From NCBI GenBank assembly GCA_001792895.1, contig MARA01000019.1, positions 682,001-746,000 on the forward strand: a stretch of 64,000 nucleotides of DNA. The letters run 5' to 3'. This document shows positions 40,683 through 51,820 of the stretch, in pieces (within the stretch, counting starts at the first letter, position 1; the number at the start of each line of letters is the position of its first letter). Below the pieces are notes generated by a model. The model was not told the origin of the DNA, made no database searches, and worked only from the letters and a program-made list of their open reading frames with translations. Source of the DNA: Lentinus brumalis. Lineage: Eukaryota > Basidiomycota > Agaricomycetes > Polyporales > Polyporaceae. A program made the translations under genes and the position numbers.

Positions 40683-41312
40683 GTGTTTCATTTTCCCCTG
40701 GTTGTTACAGCCTGGAGAGTACCCGCAGGAGGCAAGTGCTGGGTTGATGTTGAGAAATGGAAGCACAACTGTTTGAAAAGCTCCTTGAGAAGTGGTGCAC
40801 TTGGGTGGAGGGTGAGTGGCTTTGCACCGTTCGACAATCGTGAGGAATGGGATGTGGTTGGTGATGAGTGGACTCAGTCAGGAGGCCATCAACCAATATC
40901 TCTGTTTGCAAGTTGTGCATCAGCTCAATATCATTCTTCCTGACCTTGACCCAGCTTAGAGCTTACCTTCCAGACTTGCGACTGTACCCAGCTCTCCTTC
41001 AAGAACAAGTACAGCTTCTTGAAGAAGGTGGATGCATTTTCAGGAGGGCCGGAGTGGGTATGTGATGAGTGGGAGGTTACAGGTGACATGACGGATGAGG
41101 ATGGGAAGACAAAGGAGGACATTGAGCTCTGGCAGCACAACCTGGTCGAGTGTGTTGGCAATCTGGCATCTGGCGACCATCTATACTTTGCCCCAGATGC
41201 TCTTCAGCGATGTCGAGGGAACGAAGTGCAGTATGGTGACATGTGGACTGGGGATTTTGGTGGTGGGAGGTCCAAGTCATTACACCCCTACTTCAGGCCA
41301 AACTGTGATTAA
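40683..41312 (+). pseudogene. remnant of Plavaka-type transposase gene
   Basis: Translations broken by stops and frameshifts still show the block order of basidiomycete Plavaka transposases: SGLSQEAINQYLCLQVV, then a K-x-D-A block in LKKVDAFSGGPEWVCDEW, VTGDMTDEDGKTKEDIELW, HNLVECVGNL, YFAPDALQR and YGDMWTGDF. Only this N-terminal part is left. The surrounding DNA is CpG-depleted, consistent with age. Recognition rests on recalled family pattern, not on a search. Confidence 0.55.
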
Positions 41313-41375
41313 TTGTAAAGCACTGTTGGTCGTCTCACACCCAGAGCTAGACTCGTCCAAGACCTATAGATTAGG

Positions 41376-41561
41376 TGACGGATACTAGCAGTTGGGCGGT
41401 GAGAAGATGATCTCCTCACCGCACCGCGGAGCCGGTAATACAAGTGGTACTGTACAGTAGATGGCAGCCACTATCTTATCATACAGTACGAGATAACGAT
41501 TATGCAAGCAGACAGCGTCTATCTAATAGCAGGCGCTTCTGACCGATGTACGTCCGTTACA
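41376..41561 (-). repeat. LTR of family 2 (3' LTR)
   Basis: On the minus strand begins TGTAACGGACGTAC directly after the polypurine tract and ends CTAGTATCCGTCA. The termini contain inverted ACGGA/TCCGT. 186 bp. The only copy in the window, so the inner end is set by the PPT and the outer end by the inverted terminus. Confidence 0.6.
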
Positions 41562-41573
41562 TCCTCCCCCTCT
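41562..41573 (-). other. polypurine tract
   Basis: AGAGGGGGAGGA on the minus strand immediately 5' of the LTR start TGTAAC, the expected plus-strand priming site. Confidence 0.75.
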
Positions 41574-41634
41574 AGGCCGGGCCCCGGCCGTATGCAGAGC
41601 CTCAACACGTCGAGGACGTCAACGTGTTGACGGA

Positions 41635-43792
41635 CTAGGCATCGGGAGCGGTAGCGGAATGGCTGACTCCTCCATCGGATCCCTGCTGCTCCTCCATCTC
41701 CACATCATGCTCGACCGCGTAGCTCTTCTCGGGGAGGTCGAGGACACGGTCGTCGCGGGGGATGCGATTGGCGTACGACTCGTGCTGGATGTCACCGAGG
41801 TTGCGGGGAATGGTGCGGAAGGTGGTGACGCCAATCGGCAGCCCCTCAAGACGCGCGCGCGTGTTCCGGGCATAGGTGTACAAGACCGGGTGGAGATCAC
41901 CGAAGGAGGAATGAGCGTGCGAGGTGACCCACGCCGCGATGTGGTCGTAGCGGAGCTCGCGGCAATCGTAAGGATACGGCGCCGGCTCCTCCAAGAGGAG
42001 GTGGTGGTACTCGCCAACCGAGACGATCCACGCGAGGGCGCCCTCAATAGACAGGAGCTCTATGAGCCCGCGGAAGAAGGCGGATTCGCCGAAGCGCTCC
42101 TCCTCGCCATCAGGGATGATGGGGAGAATCGCCGCGATGAAGCTTTCCGCGACGACGTCGGCAGCATTGGGGAGGGAGCGTACGGTCGTGGCACTGGGGA
42201 GGATGTTTGCCTTCGTCCGCATACCAACGGGCCACTCGGATGCGTTGATGTTGGTGAAGTACTCGACCGCCGCATTGACGCGGACGAGGCTGTGGAGCGC
42301 GCGGTTGCGGCCGACACGCGAACACGAGAGCCACGACTGAGTTGGGTTGGCGTCGACCGGGATGATGCGCAGCGCGGGGACGGTTAAGGGAGTGGGGGTC
42401 TCGTCGGTCATGGCGTCGGGGGTGATAGTGAGTGGCAGGGCAAGGGGCGCCGCAGGGGGCAGCTTCTTCATGTCGTGTTGCCAGGCCTTCATCAAATAAC
42501 GCATACCTTCCGGGCGGTACCTCGATGGGTCCTGCGTGAGGACAACTAGTCGGCGGTAGAATCGCGCGGCATCGGGGTCCTGCTTGCGGATGGCGAGGTG
42601 ACGAAGGTTGTGCGCCTGGTGGACGGTGATGATCTCGAGACTCTCCCACAGGCCGCAGTCTCCGTCGTGCCGTGGTATCGGGGCAGGAGGGCGGGAGCCC
42701 TTGCCGCGAACTCGCGCGACACGACGCTTCTCCTTTTCTTCGGCCTCCTCTCCGATGTCGTCGGTGACCCAGTCGGGGATGTCGTATGACACAGGCCCAG
42801 TCTCCTCGTCGTAGGGCTTGTCCATGACCGTTGCGTCGATCAGGTTGCCCTGGCTGACGGTTCGGAACCATGTGTACCACCGTGATCGAGGATGCCCCTC
42901 CACCGACGGGTCTGGCCTCCCGGCAAACACGTACTCCGACGACTTGAGAGGGTCGTTGAGCTCGAGCGTGTCTCCGAGCCCAGCAGATGCCTCTCGAGCT
43001 GGCTGGGGAGCGCGTGCCTGGGCCAATCCTGCAGCGTTGTTCCCGACCGAGATCACGACGTCATCGTCATGGTCTTCATCCTCGGGTTCGCACTCGCGTT
43101 TCTGCGGGACTATCGACGGGGCGCGACCGGTGTCGGCGGTCGCATCCGTGGTAGCCGTGGAAGCGGATGATGAAGGGGGTCCCGAAGCCATGGTCGCCGA
43201 GGAGCTCGACGGCTGCGACTGGGGGCCACTCCACGATGTGTTCGGCCGGAAGGAGGCCCCTCCGCGTGGGTGCGCGAACGGGCGACCTCCCCGGGATGGG
43301 AAGCGAGGGGGTGCCTGGGATCGACCATGAAGATCACCTTCGCGGCGCGCGACTTCTAATTCGCGTGCTGCGAGGGATGCCTCACGGTTCTGGAACTGCT
43401 GGGCTTCCGCTTCCAGCTGCGCGTTGCGGTTCGCTAGGTCCACAGTACGCGCGCAGGGCCTCGGTGAGCTCGCGCATTGTCTGTAAGGCGACACGCCAGG
43501 CTTCATCGGATGGCGTCGGTGGTGCGGTGGGAGCAGCCGGCGCGTAATACGGGGTCTGGGTTTGCGTTATGGGGTTTTGGGCCGGTGCGTATGTAGGTGG
43601 TGGTCCCGCCATATATCCTCCTCCCCCTCTGGGGCCGTCGCCGGGGTTGGACGGCGCCGGGCCCCATTGGGTCCCCCACGTCGGTGGTTGCTGTGGGGCC
43701 GCGCCCCAGGTGTTGCCTCCCATCCCGGGGTTGTTGGAACCCTCGGGGTGGGTGGGCGGCACGCCGGGGTAGCTGTTGGCGGAGTGGGACAT
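41635..43792 (-). pseudogene. accessory ORF of chromovirus, between chromodomain and 3' LTR
   Basis: About 700 residues of unknown function. N-terminal part (43792 to about 43440) is Pro/Gly/Gln-rich. After a one-base frameshift comes a predicted coiled coil (LANRNAQLEAEAQQFQNREA) and an Arg/Gly/Ser region. A folded-looking domain follows (WYTWFRTVSQGNLIDATVMD, HNLRHLAIRKQDPDAARFYR, NASEWPVGMRT, AFFRGLIELLSIEGALAWIV), then an acidic tail. There is no zinc knuckle, protease, RT or membrane segment, so it is neither a normal gag nor an envelope. The second frame alone is open for 623 codons, which suggests recent coding selection. Confidence 0.6.
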
Positions 43793-43948
43793 GATGCGCG
43801 GTTGAGGTGGGCGGTGGAGAGAAGCGAGCAGAGGCGTTAATGAAAACTTCCCCAGGCCGCGCGTCCTTTCGCACGGTCCTGGGAAAGTCCGGACCGAGTC
43901 ATCACGGGTCCGATTTAGTCGGGCTTGGTCAGCTGGACGAGGTGCCGA

Positions 43949-45318
43949 CTATTTGCCTCCGCGACGCTTTTTGCTCCCGTCTCGCGTCTCGCCACCACGA
44001 GCCACCGACGTCGAGGGCGTGTCCCGCTCTCGACGAGGGAGGTCTGCGGGTGAGTGGACACCGAGTAACGCCAGATATTCGTCGAGGGCCTGCAAGTCCT
44101 CGCATTCCTGCGAGGGCTCCCAAGTGTGCTCTCCTGCTGTCCAATGGATGAGGAAGTAGAGTTGGTCATCATCCCATCGGTGGCCGACGATCTCTTCTAC
44201 CTGCCATTCCAGATCGTCAGGCATCCCAAAGTCGTAGAAGCGTTTAGCTTCTCGACTAGGGAACAGTAAGTCATCGTTCGGCTCATGAGGCTTGAGCAGC
44301 GACGCGTGGAACGTCGGGTGGATGTTCCGGCGTTTCAGCTCGTCGGGCAGTTCGAGCGTATAGTGAGATGTGTCGTTATGCGCTGATATGACCTTGAACG
44401 GGCCGACGTACTTTGGGGCAAGCTTTCGGGCTCGTCCCTTTGGTAGCAACAAGTTCTTGGTGGAGAGGTATACTAGATTCCCAACCTCATAATGCGGCGC
44501 GTCTTTGGCGCGTCACTTATTGGCTTGGTGAGTAGTGTTCACGCGGGCGGCGAGGATCCCGTCGTGGGCTTGTTCGAGCGCGATCCTGGCCTTCTCAGCG
44601 AAGGCCTTGACTCCAGGCATTGCGTCGATGGTTGTTGGGAAGGCGGCCATACGAGGCATGTGCCCGTAGTTCAGTTCGAAGGGTGCGAACCCCGTCGATG
44701 CGCTCACACTCGAGTTGATGGCAAACTCCACCAGAGGAAGTTTATCGCACCAATCGAGTTGGTCAGGCTGTACCACGGACCTTAGAATCTGACCCACGTT
44801 ACGGATGGCGCATTCGCTTGCGCTGTCCGTTTGCGGGTGGAAGGCCGTAGACATTAACTGATTAGTACCTAGCAACCTCTGTACCTCGCGCCAGAATCGA
44901 GACGTGAACTTGGAGTCGCGATCAGACACAATGGTTTCCGGTACTCCGTGAAGACGCACGACTTCACGGAGGTACACGTATGCTAATTCGGCGGCGCTGT
45001 CTGTTACTCGGCATGGTATGAGGTGTACCATGCTGGTAAGTCGACATATCACTACCCAAACGTAGTTGTAGCCGTTCGCATCAGGGAATGGACCGAGGAA
45101 GTCCATACCCATAGACTGCCAGGGAACAGCGGGATGGGCATGGTGTGTAACCATCCCGCCGGTGCCTGTGGACTGGTCTTCGACATCTGACACGTCTCGC
45201 AGGTTGCACAGAACTTTAGAACGTCCTTGGTCATGCTCGGCCACCACACCCATCTGCGTAAGTACTCGTTAGTCTTCCGCGGACCGAGGTGGCCAAGCAC
45301 TTTATGTCCGGTGTCCAA
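43949..45318 (-). pseudogene. integrase and chromodomain of family 2 pol
   Basis: HHCC zinc-binding part: LGHLGPRKTNEYLRRW and CATCETCQMSK. Catalytic core: GMDFLGPF (D), VSDRDSKFTSRFW (D), QTDSASECAIRN (E). C-terminal: KYVGPFKVISAHNDT and LPDELKRRNIHPTFHASLLK, then a chromodomain (EWQVEEIVGHRWDDDQLYFL, HWTAGEHTWEP) and a basic tail. Reading needs frame changes near 45160 and across the stop at 44513, so the protein is broken. Chromodomains steer such elements to heterochromatin. Confidence 0.85.
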
Positions 45319-45393
45319 TACAATCTCGGTGAGTCGTCTTTTTCCCTTGTATCTCGATCGGGGAATACAGACGCATTCGAACCCAAGGCGGGT

Positions 45394-48113
45394 TCAGACG
45401 TATAGTATTCCGTCCCGGATATGGAAGTTAGGATACGCGGGCGGGTTAGCGACGACCTTCTGATACAGGGGGTCGTCGTTATAGCCCTCGCGTATTGCCT
45501 TCCACAATCCGGGGTCCGACTGGATGGTATTGTCCAGTGGAGGCCCGGATTGTAGTGCGTCTTGTAGTGTAACCTCTTCTTTTACAGAGCGACGGGGCAG
45601 GGATGGCTGTCTCGCCGCGGCGGCTTCCACCGCGGCGTGAAGCTCTTGTGCTTCGTCTCGTCGCGCTTCCGGTTTGTCCTTTGGGGCTCGCTTCCGTTTA
45701 ACTGGCCACTCGGCCACGTTATTCGGATCGACCTTTCAAGGTCCATTGCATGCATTGTCACGGTCCGCGTGACCTCCGACTGTCGAGCTTCGGGGAGCTC
45801 GTCCAGCTCTGAGTTTAGGCGGACATCAGCGTTGACATATTCGTGCACTGGGTGCACCTCGTCTGCGCCGTCGTTCTCGAAGTAGCGGGACAGACAGTCC
45901 GCGACCTTGTTTTCTTCTCCGTCGACGTGCACGATCGAGGCGTCGAACCTGTCGATGTACTCCGCCCACCGGATTAGTCGACTGTTCTTTGTTTCACGGA
46001 TTGCGGTCCTTATAGTGGTGAGGGCCTCGTGATCCGTCGCGATGTAGAACTTCTGTCCCATTAATCTATCTTCCCACTTCATCAGCGCCTCTATCACACC
46101 TAGAGCCTCGTGCTCATATGTGTGATACGAACGCTGCGCAGAAGAGAACTTCTTGGACATGAACCCGGCTGGTCGACAAGTACGCCAGTCGGGCCCTTGT
46201 CCATATAGCGCACCTACACCATAGACTGAAGCATCGGTGATAACCCAGATGGGCTCATCAGACTTGGGGTCAATGGGCTTCAGGATCGGGACCTTACAGG
46301 CCAAGGCCTTGATCCTGTCAAGGCATGCCTGATGTAATGGTCGCCAGTGGAACGGTTGCCCATTCTTACAAATCGACTCGAGGGGTGATGTAAAAGCGGA
46401 TACGTCCGGCAGGAAGTGAGCGAGGTATTGAACGAGGCCGAGGAATCGCTGGACCTCGTTCAGCGACCTCATGGGTCGCCAGTCTCTGATTCTAGCCAGC
46501 TTGTCCGAGTCGGCGTGGAGTCCCTTGTCATCGATGAGATGACCGAGACAGTCCATTGACTGGGAGTATAGATTGAGTTTGCTTTTGCTGAGGTATAACC
46601 GTTGTTCTCGGAGCCGGGCGAACACGAGGGCGAGGTGCTCCTCGTGTTCGACTACGGTGTCTGAATAGACGAATATATCGTCGAGGTAGACATGAACGAA
46701 GAGCCCGGTATACTCCCGGAACACCCACATCATCAGACGTTGGAATATACTGGGAGCATTACAGTCTCCTTGTTGCATGACGTGGGATACGGCCGTTCCA
46801 TAGATGGTGGAGAAGGCCGTCTTCCAGATGTCGTCTACTTCAATGCGGATCTGTTCGTACGCATCCAACATATCGATCTTGGTACGGTACTTAGCTCGGG
46901 CCACGTCGTTCCGGATATTGTCCTGGTCCGGGAACGGCGTGACGTCCTTGAGCGTATTCTCGTTCCTCTGTCTTGCGTCAATGACGGTACTGAGCTTCCC
47001 ATTCTTCTTGGGGATGCAAAGCAGCGGCGCGGCTTGTGTCCCTGGTCTCATTTCCCACCATCCCGCCTTGAGGTACCTGTCCATCTTCTCGCGGAGCGCA
47101 GGGCGCAGAGCGTCAGCGCACTGGGGGTGATGGTACTGATAGCGCTTGGATTCATCAATCAGTGGGATCCGGTGATTGACTTCACGCATTGGCGGGAGGA
47201 CTAATGGGATTTCGCCCACTAAGTCTTCCGCCTTGCGCATCCATTCCTCCCGTAGTCTCGGGATGTCCGTGTCATTAGGTTCAGGAGTGGTCAATTGTTT
47301 GACCACTTCCGCCTCTAATACCTCATTGAGCCCGAACGGGTCCTCGCGGCCGAGTCGGTCACGGCAGATGCCCTTCGAGGAGTGCGGAGTGACGTTGTCC
47401 TGGAACGCAATGTTCGGCATCGGGTTTCTGGACTTGTCTCTCTTCTTGATTTTGTCGATCTTTGAGTATGCGGGGTATTCCCTGTCGGAGTAGTTGAGGC
47501 GGGCAGCTCTGATAGCCAGTGGCAGGTCAGGCATCTGGTCCGTCGTGGTATGGGGAGCTCTCTCGCTATGGTGTCGTCGTGGCTTGGATCGCGTAGGTCG
47601 CTCGTCGGACAGGGGGTCCTCTTCCTCGTCCGATGGTACCATTAGTGACGGGTGACTGTCTGGCAGCGAGGACCTCGTCCTTGCTGCCTTGACGTCTTCG
47701 TCTTCGACCTCTTCCACGACTACCTTCCTATTTTTATAAGTTTTTCTGTTAGAGTCACCCTTAGTACGAGAGTTGGCTTGCGAGGCCAACTCCAATAGCG
47801 CAGGGTAGTCTGGAGACAGGGCATGTTTTTCCCTCATGGCCCGGACTTCGATGTCTTCGACCTCCTCCACCGCGGGCTGTCTCTTGGGCCGACCGCGGCG
47901 AGGTGCGTCTAGTCATTGGGATGCTTTGAACGGTTCAGGAGACCGCTTATCGGCCTTCCGGTCCTTGCGGAATGCCTTGTCTTCCTCTACCGTGAATGCC
48001 GGGATCACGGTTCCGTTGACTACAATCTGTCGGTTGTGCATGTCTAGGACCACGCCGTACTGCGTCATAAAGGGTGTCCTCATGACGCAGTCGTATCGGT
48101 CTAGGTTGGCGCC
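45394..48113 (-). pseudogene. family 2 pol: partial protease, reverse transcriptase, RNase H
   Basis: Starts inside the protease (GANLDRYDCVMRTPFMTQYG), so its catalytic DSG/DTG is lost. RT has a variant RT core with HVYLDDIFVYSD, preceded by LLCIPKKNGKLSTVIDARQR. RNase H shows WVITDASVYGVGALYG, EALGVIEALMKWE and FYIATDHEALT. It then runs to a region before the integrase. Damage: in-frame TGA at 47913-47915 (a likely CGA to TGA change), a frameshift near 45715 and a stop at 45394. Confidence 0.85.
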
Positions 48114-50106
48114 ACGCCTGGAGGGCACGAATGATTGCGAGCATCTCTTTGTCATAGATCTCGTAGTTGCTCTCGGCATCATTCATGGATTCGGAGTGGA
48201 AGGCGATCGGGTGCCACTTTCCATCCTCCCCCTCCTGCAACAGCACCGCTCCTGTGGCAAACCCAGAGGAGTCGACTTCCACTTGTGTGGGACGGTCCAG
48301 GTCATAGATGCGGAGTACGGGACTGGTCAGGAAGCACTGCTTCAGCTCCTCAAATGCCCGCTGCTCCTCCTCTCCCCATTGCCAAGGGACGTTGCCGGTC
48401 AACGTGTCTAGAGGCTTGCAGATGGCACTGAAGTTCCGGATGAAGCGACGATAGAAGTTCGCAAAGCCGCAAAACTTCCTGATGTCTGACACATTGCGGG
48501 GAACTGGCCAGTCTGCGATGCCCTTGACCTTCACCGGGTCCATCTCGACCTGGTTCTCGGACACAAACATCCCGAGGTACTCCACTTTGGTCTGCTCGAA
48601 TTCGCACTTCTCTGGTTTACAGAACAGGTCGTGTTCCTTCAGACGCTTCAGGACTTCTCGGACAAGGGTACGATGTTCAGCGAGGTCATTCGTAAAGATG
48701 AGGATGTCGTCGAGATAGACGGTGACCTTGCCGAGAACGATGAGGTCCTTGAAGATGTCATTCATGAATGCAGAGAAGGTGCTGGGGGAGTTGGCGAGAC
48801 CAAAGAACATGACTGTGGGCTCATAGAGTCCCCGGTTGATCACAAAGGCTGCTTTCCACTCGTCGCCTGTCTTTATGCGAACATTGTTGTACCCCCAGCG
48901 AATGTCGAGCTTTGTGAAGTACTTGGCCTTCTTGAGTCGATCCATCAGTTCCGAAACCAGCGGCAGCGGGTAACGGTTCTTAATGGTGATGTCGTTCAGT
49001 CTCCGATAGTCCTGCACAGGGCGAAGACTGCCATCCTTCTTTTTGACGAAGAAGAAGGGGGAGGACATCTGTGACTTCGACTCACGAATGTAACCCTTGG
49101 CCAGGTTTTCTTCAAGAAACTTATCAAGCTCGACCTGCTCGTTTGGGGATAGAGGGTACACCTTGGAGTGAAAAATCTTGGCATTGGGAACCAACTCAAT
49201 AGCGTGATCATAGGGGCGATGGTTGGGCAACCGTTCTGACGCCTCCTTTGAAAACACACTAAGGTACTCATGGTAGTGTTCCGGCACCAGTTGTTCGACA
49301 GGACGAGCTGGCCCCCGTTTCTGGTACTCCTGTTCCGCGAGCTCCTGGGAATAGGTATGGCTTGCAGAGACAAAGAGTTGAGGAGCACCTTGTAGGCTGC
49401 GCCCCTCCATCCAGGCATCCAGAAGGGTCTGCTCAGATCCATCCCACTCCTCCTCGTTTGGCAACGGTGGCTCATCAACATCATCCACCTCTTCGACCAT
49501 CACCGCTGCGCACACCCTGCCAATCTTCTTGGCCTTCCGGACCCGATCTGAACGTGAACGCGCCGTGAGCCTGACCTCCGTATCACGCGTCACAGTTGCA
49601 GCAGGTTCCGGTGCCTTCTTACTAGCATGGCATGTTGAAGGGCAGCGGGATAGGCGCAGCGAGCCACGGTCCCAGTCAATCTCTGGATTGTGTTCGCGCA
49701 GCCAGTCAAGGCCGATGATCACATCCTCGTCACCTACGTCTGTCACCATGAACTCCACCTGCTCCTGGTGGTCCCCAATTGTCATCCCTAGCACGGCTAC
49801 CTCTGCAATTGTGCCATTGCGGTTCTCTGTACCGTCGATGTTGTGTAAACGGATGGGGAATGCTAGCTTCCGCGTAGCAACACGGTTCTCCTCCACAAAC
49901 CGTCGATGTAAAAACTTTGTAGTGGCCCCACTGTCAACCATGGCCACCACATCCTTCTCTCGCCGCTTGCCGCTCAGTCGTACTGGGATGTGGAAGTGTT
50001 GTCCATCATGATTGAGTTCATAAATAAACGACGATCCCAGTACAGCGTAGCGACTATTGGTACATGAGCGTGCGCGCGCGGCATCTAGCGCAGCTCGAAT
50101 CAAAAA
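48114..50106 (-). pseudogene. family 1 pol: protease, reverse transcriptase, truncated RNase H
   Basis: Continuous frame in the -1 phase relative to gag. Retropepsin VAMVDSGATTKFLHRRF (DSG) and VIIGLDWLREHNPEIDW. RT: LDKFLEENLAKGYIRESKSQ, FFFVKKKDGSLRPVQDYRRL, KYFTKLDIRWGYNNVRI, FFGLANSPSTF and YLDDILIF. RNase H begins VEVDSSGFATGAVLLQEGED and is cut after EMLAIIRALQAWR at the breakpoint; the frame then reads junk to 47947. The integrase of this family is absent. Confidence 0.88.
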
Positions 50107-50933
50107 CCCTCCTTCTCCTTCATCGTTGTCAGCATGGCAGTGCGCTCCTCCAGTGCCTTGAGCTGCAACTGAAGGGTGACCACCTCATCTGACGTCGTGG
50201 AGGGTGACGAGGAGGCTGCGGCACGTTGACCGCCTTTCCTCTCCGGGCATTGGGCAGCCCTGTGACCGTTTCGTCCGCAGATGAAGCAACCGGTGGGACT
50301 GGAGGTAGGAGGATGTTCTTTATTCGCAGCTACCTTCTCGCCGCGTTTTGGGAACTTCCCGGTGCGAGGTCGCTCCTCTGACCGTCGTGCCAGGTGCTGG
50401 TCCATCTGCAAGGCAACCGTCTGCATCTTGACAAGGGTAGAGATGTCGTGAGCAGTGGTGGCAAACTCGTCCTTGATGCGATAGGGAAGTCCTTCACGGT
50501 AGCGCTCGCGCTTGTCGTCATCGGAGAACCCAGTCCGAGCAGCCACCGCATTGAACTCAGCAGTGTACTCCTTGACCGTGCCAAGTTTGTGCGAAGCCTT
50601 GCAAAGCTTGACCAGCTCAGCCGTGGCTGCCTCCTTGTCGTCTATGGCGCAGAAGTGGGCCTTGAATGCATCTTTGAACGCAGTGACATCCGCCCAAGGA
50701 GTCGTTGTGGCTGCCGTGATGATATGCGGCCCGGCCCAGCTTGCAGCATCGCCTGTGAGGCGGTTCAAGACGACCATCCAGATCAGGTTCGCGCCTACTC
50801 CTGCCGAGGTGGCAACTCCGTGATAGGCCTTGGCGCTGCTGATGAAGGTGAGGCCTTCCTGAGCATTCTTGCCATCGTACTCTTGAGGCAGTAGAACTGG
50901 CAGGAGCTTGGTGACGTCAAAAGGAGCCGTCAT
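50100..50933 (-). CDS. gag capsid/nucleocapsid protein of family 1
   Basis: Retrotransposon structural protein that forms the particle and binds genomic RNA. Start ATG at 50931-50933 (MTAPFDVTKLLPVLLPQEYD). Capsid-type block WADVTAFKDAFKAHFCAIDD and LGTVKEYTAEFNAVAARTGF. Basic stretch, then one zinc knuckle CFICGRNGHRAAQC (CX2CX4HX4C). It ends MKEKEGF-stop. 277 codons, intact. The stop lies directly after a slippery GGGTTTT heptamer that would lead into pol. Confidence 0.88.
   Translation of the reverse strand: MTAPFDVTKLLPVLLPQEYDGKNAQEGLTFISSAKAYHGVATSAGVGANLIWMVVLNRLTGDAASWAGPHIITAATTTPWADVTAFKDAFKAHFCAIDDKEAATAELVKLCKASHKLGTVKEYTAEFNAVAARTGFSDDDKRERYREGLPYRIKDEFATTAHDISTLVKMQTVALQMDQHLARRSEERPRTGKFPKRGEKVAANKEHPPTSSPTGCFICGRNGHRAAQCPERKGGQRAAASSSPSTTSDEVVTLQLQLKALEERTAMLTTMKEKEGF
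50103..50109 (-). promoter_or_regulatory. candidate -1 ribosomal frameshift site gag/pol
   Basis: GGGTTTT in gag phase G-GGT-TTT (X XXY YYZ) immediately before the gag TGA. A -1 slip reads GGG-TTT-TTG-ATT-CGA straight into the 2 kb pol frame. Confidence 0.65.
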
Positions 50934-51820
50934 GGTAGGGAGAGTGGGGGTGATGGGTGGTGGTGTGGTGGGGTGCGAGGAGCCTTGTGACGGAGCACTA
51001 GGGGTAGTCGTCCGCGAAGGATTCCGTGGAGGAAGAGGCGGTGGAAGAGTCTGAGGCGGGTAATTGAGGACGATGTCAGGTTGTCGTCCCTCCGGCTGGG
51101 ACTGAGGGGGTAATGCCGAGGTGGTGGCAACTGGACTGAAGGATCCTGATGCTCGATGTTGCAGGCACTCGCTGGCAAGGACAAGCGCAGTGGGGAGAGG
51201 GATTCGGGATCCACTAAGTGGAGACTCAGTGGGAGGAGTATTGGTGCGGCTAGGGAGACGGCTCGGTGGGCGGGTACCGGTCTGCTGGATGAGAGGCGGA
51301 CTGCCTCACGCAGGGGACGTCCACTAGCAGTAGTAGTGGCAACTGGTTGTGTCAGTCGCTGGCGGATCTGCTCCTCCTGTTCCGGTGTGGGGTAGATGTA
51401 GGTATGGAGATCGGTCCAGACTTGTGCGTCTGACGCCCAGGTAGGTAGTCGCTCTGGATAAGGTTGCTGATCACAGCTGATCAGTGCCACGCCAGTGATG
51501 ATCTTCTACCGCACTTGAATGAAAGGCGTGGTTGTAGGGGGCACAAGAGGGACGAGGCTGATCCGGTGGGGGCTGATCCAGTGTGTAGAGGTCGACGTCA
51601 GGTAGAACACGAGTTCACCTGACCTTTGCCTGTCAGTGGACCTCAGAGTCTTACTGGACAGCGGTGGGGGTCCAGGAGGGTAGTACTGCGCACGTAGGTT
51701 GTAGAAGCAACAGCGACAGATACAGCTCAACGCCGAGCGCGTGGTTATAGAACCAGCAATCAACCGGTGGAGGGTGGGGAAGGGGGGTACGCCAGTGCTC
51801 GTGTTGAAGTTTCGACCTAA
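50934..51820 (-). other. 5' leader of the retroelement
   Basis: About 0.9 kb between the 5' LTR and the gag ATG. A long frame (51490-50930) starts with PERLPTWASDAQVWTDLHTY, has no ATG start and drifts into Pro/Ser/Arg-rich sequence; it may be a decayed gag N-terminus. I found no clear primer-binding site. Confidence 0.5.

Larger units (their letters stand above)
32035..41375. other. CpG-depleted, repeat-derived region with decayed ORFs
   Basis: AT-richer DNA with very few CG dinucleotides (7 by hand count in 34741-35340, against about 9 in a single 60 nt genic line, 14041-14100) and abundant TG/CA. Apart from a Plavaka remnant, a MITE and the repeats listed separately, I recognise no gene. 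Minus-strand frames at 36626-38032 look like one decayed protein of unknown type. Confidence 0.7.

Noticed and set aside
50930..51490. Separate gene upstream of gag
   Set aside because: No ATG start and the sequence drifts into unstructured Pro/Ser/Arg; more likely retroelement leader or decayed gag N-terminus.
51775..51820. Primer-binding site next to the 5' LTR
   Set aside because: The bases after the LTR (TTAGGTCGAAACTTC) do not match a tRNA 3' end I can name, so no PBS is claimed.
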